From: Parafrigoribacterium_A soli
GTDB taxonomy: Bacteria; Actinomycetota; Actinomycetes; Actinomycetales; Microbacteriaceae
Assembly: GCF_040227235.1 (NCBI RefSeq)
Contig: NZ_JBELNZ010000003.1
Coordinates: 583,948-647,947 of the forward strand
DNA length: 64,000 nt
Reading direction: 5' to 3'
A program made the translations under genes and the position numbers. Of the stretch, positions 36,616-43,456 are shown piece after piece. The notes under the pieces were generated by a model. That model ran no database searches. It was not told where the DNA came from and saw only the letters and a list, made by a program, of their open reading frames with translations. Position 1 is the stretch's first letter; every line of letters begins with the position of its first letter.

Positions 36616-37917
36616 ATGAAAATCAGAAGCAGAGGCATCCGCAAGCTCGCGGGAGGTGTCGGGCTCGCCATGGCCGTGACGCTGCTCGCATCCGGCTGCA
36701 GCGTGACGGGAGCCAGCACCGTATCCGGCGCGGGCGGCGGTCAGAGCGGCACGATCAACGCGCTGTTCATGAAGCAGGCCGGCTACTCCGAGACTCAGAT
36801 CAACGAAATGATCGCGTCGTTCGAGAAGAAGTATCCGAAGATCACGGTCAAGCCCACCTACGTCGCCTACGAGGCCCTGCACGACAAGATCGTCACCTCG
36901 GCTCCCGCGGGCACCTATGACGTCGTGCTCACCGACGTGATCTGGCCGGCCGAGCTGGCATCCAAGGGTCTTATCACCGATGTGACGAAGAAGATCCCGG
37001 CGAGCTGGAAGACCGACATGCTGGGCGGTGCGCTGTCGACGGCCGAATACCAGAAGAAGTACTACGGCGTGCCGTGGGGGCCGTCATCCAAGATGTTCTT
37101 CTACAACAAGGCCATGCTTGCCAAGGTCGGCGCCACCGCCGACGACATCAAGACCTGGGCGGGAGTTCTCGAGGTGGCGAAGAAGCTCAAGGATGCGGGC
37201 GTCGTCAAGTACCCGCTGTCGTGGAGCTGGTCGCAGGCCGAGGCGCTCATCTGCGACTACGCGCAGATCCTCGGTGCGTTCGGCGGATCCTTCACGGACT
37301 CCAGCGGCAACCTCAGCGTCAACGACGCTCACGGTGTCGAGGCGCTCACCTGGATGAGGAAGACCATCACGGATGGTCTGACCGACCCGGCCTCGCTGAC
37401 CTTCCTCGAGAACGACACCGACAAGTCGATGGCCGCGGGCAAGACGGCGATGGAGATCAACTGGGAGTCCACGCTGGCCGACATGAACGACTCGAAGATC
37501 TCGTCGATCGTTGGCGATGCCGCCGTCGCGGTGACGCCATCCGGCCCGACCGGACTGCACCCCGGCGTCAACGGCTCCATGGCGCTGTCGATTCCGACCG
37601 GCTCCAAGCACCAGGATGCCGCGTGGACGTTCATCAAGTACGTCACCAGCCAGCCCGTGCAGGAGAAGTACACGACCGGATGGCTGCCGAACTGGAAGGC
37701 CAGTTACACGAATGACGCGATCACCAAGGTCAACCCGGAAATCTTCGCGGTGGGCGCGAAGGAGTACGACTCGCTGATCGATCGCCCCGAGGTCACCAAC
37801 TACAACTCGGTGTCGCAGATCCTGCAGGTGCAACTGCAGAAGGCGCTGCTGGGCAACGAATCGCCGCAGGCAGCCCTGGATGCGGCTGTCTCGCAGGCGA
37901 AGTCGGCAAAGGGCTGA
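36616..37917 (+). CDS. Sugar ABC transporter substrate-binding lipoprotein
   Basis: 433 residues from ATG 36616, set by GGAGG at 36606-36610; an ATG at 36604 would include that ribosome site. Signal peptide with lipobox LLASGC (Cys28). The mature protein is a family 1 solute-binding protein: NALFMKQAGYSETQINEMIA, FEKKYPKITVKPTYVAYEAL, APAGTYDVVLTDVIWPAELA, YYGVPWGPSSKMFFYN. It is followed by two permease genes. Probable ligand is an amino sugar or its oligomer, inferred only from the kinase and SIS neighbours. Confidence 0.87.
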   Translation: MKIRSRGIRKLAGGVGLAMAVTLLASGCSVTGASTVSGAGGGQSGTINALFMKQAGYSETQINEMIASFEKKYPKITVKPTYVAYEALHDKIVTSAPAGTYDVVLTDVIWPAELASKGLITDVTKKIPASWKTDMLGGALSTAEYQKKYYGVPWGPSSKMFFYNKAMLAKVGATADDIKTWAGVLEVAKKLKDAGVVKYPLSWSWSQAEALICDYAQILGAFGGSFTDSSGNLSVNDAHGVEALTWMRKTITDGLTDPASLTFLENDTDKSMAAGKTAMEINWESTLADMNDSKISSIVGDAAVAVTPSGPTGLHPGVNGSMALSIPTGSKHQDAAWTFIKYVTSQPVQEKYTTGWLPNWKASYTNDAITKVNPEIFAVGAKEYDSLIDRPEVTNYNSVSQILQVQLQKALLGNESPQAALDAAVSQAKSAKG

Positions 37918-37921
37918 GACT

Positions 37922-38872
37922 GTGACGGTTGTCAGTGCGAAGCGCGCGCCTGGGACACCAGGGGCGACGGACGGCATGAAGCGACGCAAGCACGACAGGC
38001 AGGGGCGCCTCGCGTTCTGGCTGCTGCTGCCCGCCGCGGTCGCCGTATTCGGCGTGATCATCTACCCGATCTTTCGCACCGTGCTGGTCTCGCTCTTTCA
38101 GGTGGACTCCGCACTGGCAACCGTCACGCCCTTCGTCGGCGTGGGCAACTACGCTCACGCCCTCTCGGAATCGCAGTTCTGGGACTCGCTCGGCCGCACC
38201 CTCTACTTCACGGTGGTCTCCACCGCGCTCGAGCTCGTCGTCGGGCTCGGGGTGGCGCTGCTGCTCAACGCCAAGCTCAAGGCGCGGTGGCTGTTCCGCA
38301 CCATCGTCGTGATTCCGTGGGCAATTCCCACCATCGTCAACGCGGCGATGTGGAAGGGAATCTACAACGCGCAGTACGGTGCGCTCAATGCGCTCCTGAC
38401 GCAGCTCGGCATCCTGAACGACTACAAGGCCTGGCTCGGTGAACCATTCACCGCGCTGAACGCGGTGATCATCGCGGATGCCTGGAAGACGATCCCCCTC
38501 GTCGCGTTCTTCATCCTCGCCGGCCTGACCGCCATCCCGGGGGAGCTCTATGAGGCGGCGCGAGTCGACCGCGCCGGGCCATGGCGCATCTTCCGCTCGA
38601 TCATGCTTCCGCTCCTCGTCCCATCGATCTCGATCGTGTTGGTGCTGCGCACCGTGGAGGCCTTTAAGGTCTTCGACATCATCTATGCGATGACAGGAGG
38701 CGGGCCCGTCAACGGCACGTCGACCATCGCGTTCTTCGCATACACCCGGGCCTTTTCCGACCAGAACTTCGGGATCGGCTCCGCGCTCTCCGTACTGATC
38801 GTGATCGTCATCCTGATTCTCACCTCGATCTACCTTCGACTTCTGCGCAAGTCAGAGATGAGCCTGCTATGA
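37922..38872 (+). CDS. Sugar ABC transporter permease, MalF/UgpA type
   Basis: 316 residues from GTG 37922, 4 nt after the preceding stop; ATG 37976 is an alternative start nearer the first helix. Basic N-terminus (MKRRKHDRQGR), about six helices, EAA loop ELYEAARVDRAGPWRIFRSI followed by MLPLLVPS. FDIIYAMTGGGPVNGTST is a further permease landmark. It overlaps the next permease gene by 4 nt. Confidence 0.87.
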   Translation: MTVVSAKRAPGTPGATDGMKRRKHDRQGRLAFWLLLPAAVAVFGVIIYPIFRTVLVSLFQVDSALATVTPFVGVGNYAHALSESQFWDSLGRTLYFTVVSTALELVVGLGVALLLNAKLKARWLFRTIVVIPWAIPTIVNAAMWKGIYNAQYGALNALLTQLGILNDYKAWLGEPFTALNAVIIADAWKTIPLVAFFILAGLTAIPGELYEAARVDRAGPWRIFRSIMLPLLVPSISIVLVLRTVEAFKVFDIIYAMTGGGPVNGTSTIAFFAYTRAFSDQNFGIGSALSVLIVIVILILTSIYLRLLRKSEMSLL

Positions 38873-39717
38873 ATCACGCGAGACGCAACTCCGTACTCAC
38901 GCACATCGCCGCATGGATCGTCGCCATCTGTTGCCTCGCGCCCATCGGCTACATGGCGCTGGCCAGCATCACTCCGCAGCGCACGCTCATCAGCACGCCG
39001 CTGAAGTGGATTCCGGATCACTTCGACTTCAGCCGCTTCGCCACGATCTTCTCGGGCGCATCGGACGGTGTCGGCGGCGCCTTTCGCGCGGCCCTCGTCA
39101 ACTCGACGGTGATCGCCGTCAGCACCGTCGCCGTGGCGATGGTGGTCGGAATCCTGGGTGCCTACGCGTTCGCGCGACTGCGCTTCCGCTTTCGCCGAAC
39201 CGTGCTGCTGCTGTTCCTCGGAACGTACATGCTGCCCCAGATCGCGCTGCTCATCCCGCTCTACCTGATCCTCAGTTCCCTCGGACTGCTCAACACGCTC
39301 ACCGGCCTGGTCATCGTGGACTGCTCGCTCGTGGTGCCGTTCGTCCTCTGGATTCTCAGCAACTACTTCATGACGATTCCCGAAGACCTCGAGGATGCGG
39401 CCCGCATCGACGGAACGTCGCGGCTCGGTGCTCTGTTCTACATCGTGCTGCCCGCGGCGAGACCCGGCATCTTCGCCGCCCTGATGTTCGCCTTCCTCCT
39501 CGCGTGGGACGAATTCATGTACGCGCTCGTCTTCACGTCGAGCGACGCCGCGAAGACACTTCCCGTCGCGATCAGCGAATTCGCGGGCCGGTACACGACC
39601 GACTTCGGACTGGTCGCCGCCGGTGGCCTGGTCGCGGCCATCCCGCCGCTGATCATCGCGCTGATCTTCCAGCGCTACATCGTGAGCGGCATGTCCGCCG
39701 GATCGATCAAGGGGTAA
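38869..39717 (+). CDS. Sugar ABC transporter permease, MalG/UgpE type
   Basis: 282 residues, ATGA overlap with the preceding permease gene. Six helices; EAA loop EDLEDAARIDGTSRLGALFY. The tail GMSAGSIKG is typical. It completes the membrane channel of this importer. No ATPase gene is encoded in the operon. The SIS-domain gene begins 3 nt after the stop. Confidence 0.87.
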   Translation: MNHARRNSVLTHIAAWIVAICCLAPIGYMALASITPQRTLISTPLKWIPDHFDFSRFATIFSGASDGVGGAFRAALVNSTVIAVSTVAVAMVVGILGAYAFARLRFRFRRTVLLLFLGTYMLPQIALLIPLYLILSSLGLLNTLTGLVIVDCSLVVPFVLWILSNYFMTIPEDLEDAARIDGTSRLGALFYIVLPAARPGIFAALMFAFLLAWDEFMYALVFTSSDAAKTLPVAISEFAGRYTTDFGLVAAGGLVAAIPPLIIALIFQRYIVSGMSAGSIKG

Positions 39718-39720
39718 CGG

Positions 39721-40746
39721 ATGCCGGAAATAGATTTCGATTCGGCCGTGCGGTCGCAGCCGGCGCAGCTCGCGCTCATTCGCGAGACCGTGATGGCGCA
39801 GCTTGCCTCGGCTCCGCTTGCCGCCCTCGGCGAGTCAGAGACGCTGGGCGTTGTCGGCATGGGTGCGTCCCACAACTCCGGGCACGCGGTCGTCGCCGTT
39901 CTCGCCGCAGCGGGGCGCCGCGCTGTCAACCTCACTGCCACGGACGTGCTGGGCTGGCGGGGCGGCTACCAGGCCGCGGATCGCTACCTCCTGGTCTCCG
40001 AGTCCGGGCGAAGCCCCGAGCCGATCGAAGCCGCCGACCGTCTCACGCGCGGAGCGCGGGTCGGCGTCTCGAACGTCGGTGACTCTCCGTTGAGCCAGGC
40101 CGTCGATTCGATGATCACCCTCGGTGGCGTCCACGACTCCGCGATCTACACCGTGGGATACACCGGCACGCTGCTTACCTACGCACTGACGCTCGAGAAT
40201 ATGGGCGTGCTGCCGCACGACGAGATCCTGGCAGCGGTGCCCGAGCGGGTAGGGAGTGCCCTGACCAGTTTTGCCGGTTCCGCCAGCATTGCGGGCGACT
40301 GGATCGCTGCTGCGACCAGCGTGGATGTGATCGGGCGGGGCGTTTCTCTCTCCGCGGCGGCGGAATTCGCGCTCATGCTGCGCGAGGGCGTGCGCATGCC
40401 GACCGGCTGCTACGAGACGTTCGAGTACACCCACGGTCCCATCGAGGCCGCATCGCCACGCACCGTCGTCGTCATGTTCGGCGACGAGCGGGAGCTCGAA
40501 CTCGTCGCGCCGTTGAAGGCTCGCGGGGTGCCAGTGGTGCTCATCACGGCGTCGTCGTCGGTCGATGCGCACTCCAGCGATGCTTCGTTGACGATCGTCA
40601 AGCTCGACCCGGATCTCGCTGGTCTGCCTCGGGCGATCGTGGAAACCGTCTTCGCGCAACTCGCCTTGGTGTCCGCATCCGAACGACTCGGTATTCGCCT
40701 CGGCGAGTTCAGCTACGACGACCTCGGCACGAAGATCGCCGACTAG
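39721..40746 (+). CDS. Double SIS-domain sugar isomerase/deaminase-like protein (GlmS/AgaS-type)
   Basis: 341 residues with two sugar-isomerase domains and no glutaminase domain. The first has GVVGMGASHNSGHAVVAVLA and VSESGRSPEPIEAADRL (like the SQSGET loop of GlmS); the second has GRGVSLSAAAEFALMLREGV, then YETFEYTHGPIEAA, equivalent to the GlmS segment ending in kHGPla. Such stand-alone proteins deaminate or isomerise amino-sugar phosphates or deglycate related compounds. As last gene of the operon it would act on the product of the BadF-type kinase. Exact reaction unknown. Confidence 0.8.
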   Translation: MPEIDFDSAVRSQPAQLALIRETVMAQLASAPLAALGESETLGVVGMGASHNSGHAVVAVLAAAGRRAVNLTATDVLGWRGGYQAADRYLLVSESGRSPEPIEAADRLTRGARVGVSNVGDSPLSQAVDSMITLGGVHDSAIYTVGYTGTLLTYALTLENMGVLPHDEILAAVPERVGSALTSFAGSASIAGDWIAAATSVDVIGRGVSLSAAAEFALMLREGVRMPTGCYETFEYTHGPIEAASPRTVVVMFGDERELELVAPLKARGVPVVLITASSSVDAHSSDASLTIVKLDPDLAGLPRAIVETVFAQLALVSASERLGIRLGEFSYDDLGTKIAD

Positions 40747-40767
40747 CCAGCTGGCGGTTTGGGAGCG

Positions 40768-41193
40768 TCAGCTCCGCGCCAGCCAGTATTCACCGAGCCA
40801 CTCGAGAAACTGTTGCGCCTCGTTCTCTGCATGCTCGAGCCGAGACTTTCCACTCCGCGCGAAGAAATCTTCGAACCCGTCGAGTTGGTGCACTGATGTG
40901 TCGGACAACGGCCGGAACCCCATCGTCCACTCCGGGAACTGGCGAGCAGCGATGACCTGTTCGCGCATCTTCTGGATGTTGCGGTGTCGCGGGTCGGCGG
41001 CGATGATCTCGAGCCGGGCGTGCACAGCGTCGTCTGGTCCTTCGAGGATCTGAATGAATCGCCCGTGGTGGTAGAGAAGTGCTCCGGTGAGACCGTCGCG
41101 CTCATTATTGGCGCGCGAATGAGTCAACAACTCGGCGATGTCCTGGTCGGATACCGCCTCGGTGGCGGCACTCACATAGGCGATCGACAGCAC
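40768..41193 (-). CDS. BLUF-domain blue-light photoreceptor (stand-alone)
   Basis: 141 residues from GTG 41193 with GGAGGG 5-6 nt upstream. Residues 1-95 are a BLUF domain that binds FAD. Its key residues are present: Tyr6 (IAYVS), Asn29/Asn30 (SRANNERDGLTG), Gln48 (FIQILEG), Trp89 and Met91 (FPEWTMGF), plus the DPRHRN loop. The Tyr-Gln-flavin hydrogen-bond network that switches in blue light should therefore work. Only about 45 residues follow, with no effector domain, so it is a short BLUF protein that must act through a partner. TAGGCT on the minus strand at 41236-41241 is a possible -10. No obvious partner adjoins it. Confidence 0.9.
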   Translation of the reverse strand: MLSIAYVSAATEAVSDQDIAELLTHSRANNERDGLTGALLYHHGRFIQILEGPDDAVHARLEIIAADPRHRNIQKMREQVIAARQFPEWTMGFRPLSDTSVHQLDGFEDFFARSGKSRLEHAENEAQQFLEWLGEYWLARS

Positions 41194-41252
41194 GACATCC
41201 CTCCGGTTTCAGCCTCGGTCCACGAAATTTCTCACAGCCTAGTCGGCGGAGC

Positions 41253-41873
41253 TTAGCTCTCAGGGATGGGCTTGACCGGGCGGCAAGGGTTGCCAACGGC
41301 GATCACATTCGCCGGAATGTCTCGCGTGACCACGGAGCCTGCACCGATGATGCTGTTGTCGCCGATGGTCACGCCTGGCGTAATGGTGACCGATCCGCCG
41401 AGCCACACGTTGTTGCCGATCGTGACGGGCGCCGGCCGCTCCCAGCCCTCGAGCCTTCGGGTGACGTCTTGCGCGTGGTTGGGGGTGTAGATGCTGCACC
41501 GTGGCCCGATCAGGCAATCGGAGCCGATGGTGACGAAGCCACCGCCGATGATGAGGAAGTCGGCGTTGATGAAGGTGCGATCGCCGATCGAAAGGCGCAT
41601 CCCGTAGTCGATGGTGATCGGCGGGCGGAAGTCGATGTTGACGCCGGCACCGAGGACGAGTTCTTCGAAGAGCCGCTGTGCCTCGGCGGGGGAGTCGTAG
41701 TAGATGCGGTTGATCTCCGCGCAGACCGAGTGCGCCTCCCGGGTCAGCTCCTGCAGCGCTGGCGAGGTGCGGTAACGCATCCAGTCGCCGGCGAGCATGC
41801 GCTGGAGGTCTTCATCCATGGCCGCTAACTTCTGAACGCGCTCGTCGATGAGTTCGTCGCCGCGCTGTGTCAC
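41253..41873 (-). CDS. Maltose/galactoside O-acetyltransferase family (left-handed beta-helix)
   Basis: 206 residues from GTG 41873, preceded by AGGAGG. N-terminal Mac domain (MLAGDWMRYRTSPALQELTR) followed by hexapeptide repeats: RLSIGDRTFINADFLIIGGG, VTIGSDCLIGPRCSIYTPNH (catalytic His in TPNH), then NNVWLGGSVTITPGVTIGDN and IGAGSVVTRDIP. It transfers acetyl from acetyl-CoA to a sugar hydroxyl. A palindrome lies in its 68-bp upstream gap. It ends the VOC, hydrolase, acetyltransferase series on the minus strand. Confidence 0.9.
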   Translation of the reverse strand: MTQRGDELIDERVQKLAAMDEDLQRMLAGDWMRYRTSPALQELTREAHSVCAEINRIYYDSPAEAQRLFEELVLGAGVNIDFRPPITIDYGMRLSIGDRTFINADFLIIGGGFVTIGSDCLIGPRCSIYTPNHAQDVTRRLEGWERPAPVTIGNNVWLGGSVTITPGVTIGDNSIIGAGSVVTRDIPANVIAVGNPCRPVKPIPES

Positions 41874-41892
41874 TACGCCTCCTGTAGTTTGT

Positions 41893-41910
41893 TGTATCAA
41901 ACAACATACA
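41893..41910. promoter_or_regulatory. Palindrome upstream of the acetyltransferase gene
   Basis: TGTAT (41893-41897), spacer CAAACAAC, ATACA (41906-41910), with further overlapping symmetry (GTTGT with ACAAC). On the minus strand TTGCTG overlaps its edge as a -35 candidate, with CAAACT 17 bp on as a weak -10. TGTATGTT is shared with the TetR-like operator region at 43.33 kb, so one regulator may see both. Confidence 0.4.
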
Positions 41911-41941
41911 GCAAGAGGGAGCTCCCGGATGCCTCCAGCGA

Positions 41942-42811
41942 TCAAGCTTCGGCGGCGAGAGCCTCACGCAGCGTTCGGGCGAAAGCCTCGGGCTGGCCGG
42001 GGTATCCAGAGTCTTCCGCGGCGAAACCCCCGTGGTGACTCGGGAACTCGAGCGCCTCTTGCCCCAGCAGCCCTGCCAGCGCGACGGAGGTGCGCCCCGT
42101 GAACAACCCAGCCGACTCCACGCCCACGCCAATGACGATCCGAGTCGTCGAGTGCGCCAGAGCGGCGACATCGATCTGAAAACCGGTCACGGCGCTCGAT
42201 CGTTCCGAGAGGAGAGGATCGTCCCGCGAGCCATCGTCTTCGGCGGGCATCCCGAACATCGCGGGATCGGGAGCGGGCATCGCGAAGTACTCGTCAGTGA
42301 ACTCCCCTTGCCATGACGTCATCGCGATGAACGCCGCCATGCCGGCGCCAAACCCGCGCGAATCGTAGACGTCATGCACGGCTGCGAGTGCGCGCTCCGC
42401 GGCCGCAGCGTCGGGCAAGACGCTCGGCAATGGCGGCTCGTGGGCCACGAGCGTTGCCACATCGCGCGGATGCGACGCGACGAGCGCCAACGCCGTCACG
42501 GCACCACCGCTGCTCGCGAACAAGTCCACTGGGCCGCCGCCCAGCGCTGTGATCACGGCGTGCACATCCTCGGCCTGGATGACCGGCGAGTTGGTTACTT
42601 CGCCGTCACTGCGGGTGCTTCGTCCGAGCCCACGCGGATCGTAGGTGACCACGGTTCGTTCGGGAAAGTAGGAGGCCAGCGCCCGAAAGCCGCTCGCGCC
42701 CATGGGCTGGCCGATCATGAGAAGCGGCGGGCGGGCATCCGCGTTCGGATCGGCCTCTGCAACGTCGTAAACGATGTCTGCGCCGTCAGTTTTCAGGGTG
42801 TGGCTCTTCAT
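41942..42811 (-). CDS. Alpha/beta hydrolase
   Basis: 289 residues. The fold is shown by LLMIGQPMGASGFRALASYF (oxyanion region), VVTYDPRGLGRSTRSDGE and the nucleophile elbow DLFASSGGAVTALALVA, where Ser replaces the usual first Gly-x context but keeps S-x-G; HHGGFAAED near the C-terminus supplies the catalytic His. This matches hydrolases annotated broadly as alpha/beta hydrolase in Actinobacteria. Substrate unknown. It starts 22 nt after the VOC gene stop and is probably in that operon. Confidence 0.85.
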   Translation of the reverse strand: MKSHTLKTDGADIVYDVAEADPNADARPPLLMIGQPMGASGFRALASYFPERTVVTYDPRGLGRSTRSDGEVTNSPVIQAEDVHAVITALGGGPVDLFASSGGAVTALALVASHPRDVATLVAHEPPLPSVLPDAAAAERALAAVHDVYDSRGFGAGMAAFIAMTSWQGEFTDEYFAMPAPDPAMFGMPAEDDGSRDDPLLSERSSAVTGFQIDVAALAHSTTRIVIGVGVESAGLFTGRTSVALAGLLGQEALEFPSHHGGFAAEDSGYPGQPEAFARTLREALAAEA

Positions 42812-42833
42812 GACGCGCTCGCTTCCAGGCAGG

Positions 42834-43301
42834 TCAGGCGTCCAGGAGTTCCTGGATCACGATCTTCTTTTGCTGCATCATCGCTTGCACCTGCTCGGGT
42901 CGACCGAGCATCTCGCTCATGTTCGCGGGGATTATCTGCCAGCTGACACCGAACCGGTCCTTGCACCAGCCGCACTGTTCGGCCTCCGGCACGTGCGAGA
43001 GCTTCGACCAGTAGGCGTCTATCTCGTCTTGGTCGGCGCAGGAGACGACGAACGAGATCGCCTCCGTGAAAGTGAAGAGCGGGCCGCCGTCTAAGCACGT
43101 GAAGTCGACGCCGTTCAGAGTGAAGCGGCCATTGATGACCTTGCCCGACATCCCGCCGAAGTGCTCATCGAGAGATTCGTCGGGATACTCGTCGATGGAG
43201 ACGATGCGCGAGTTCGGAAAGACGCCGACGTAGTACTCCATCGCTTCGCGCGCCTGGTTGTCGAACCAGAGGCACGGTTGAATTGCTGATACTGCTGTCA
43301 T
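42834..43301 (-). CDS. VOC-superfamily protein, PhnB / 3-demethylubiquinone methyltransferase-like fold
   Basis: 155 residues from ATG 43301 with GAGGGATGAA upstream. Features: IQPCLWFDNQAREAMEYYVG (PhnB start), FPNSRI, FTLNGVDFTCLDGGP, CADQDEIDAYWSKLS and CGWCKDRFGVSWQIIP. These define the 3-dmu-9_3-mt/PhnB-like group, whose members are mostly of unknown function despite the name. The promoter carries a perfect TetR-type palindrome. First gene of the operon leading to the hydrolase and acetyltransferase genes. Confidence 0.85.
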   Translation of the reverse strand: MTAVSAIQPCLWFDNQAREAMEYYVGVFPNSRIVSIDEYPDESLDEHFGGMSGKVINGRFTLNGVDFTCLDGGPLFTFTEAISFVVSCADQDEIDAYWSKLSHVPEAEQCGWCKDRFGVSWQIIPANMSEMLGRPEQVQAMMQQKKIVIQELLDA

Positions 43302-43324
43302 TTCATCCCTCGCTTCGCCCAAGC

Positions 43325-43370
43325 TACAACCAATTGGTTGTATGTTACGGGCGGCGCCGCGTCTGGTCAA
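43325..43370 (-). promoter_or_regulatory. Promoter with perfect 18-bp TetR-type operator
   Basis: On the minus strand, TTGACC (43365-43370), 17-bp spacer, TAACAT (43342-43347). Immediately downstream, 43325-43342 reads TACAACCAATTGGTTGTA, an exact 18-bp palindrome covering the -10 edge and the start point. The form is that of TetR-family operators. No TetR gene is in the window. Confidence 0.75.
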
Positions 43371-43456
43371 GGGTGCGGATGGCGTCGAAAGGCCAGGCCC
43401 GACCTATCGGGGGTTCGACCGCTCCCCAATCGGCGTCGAGAATCGGTCGGGCTTCT

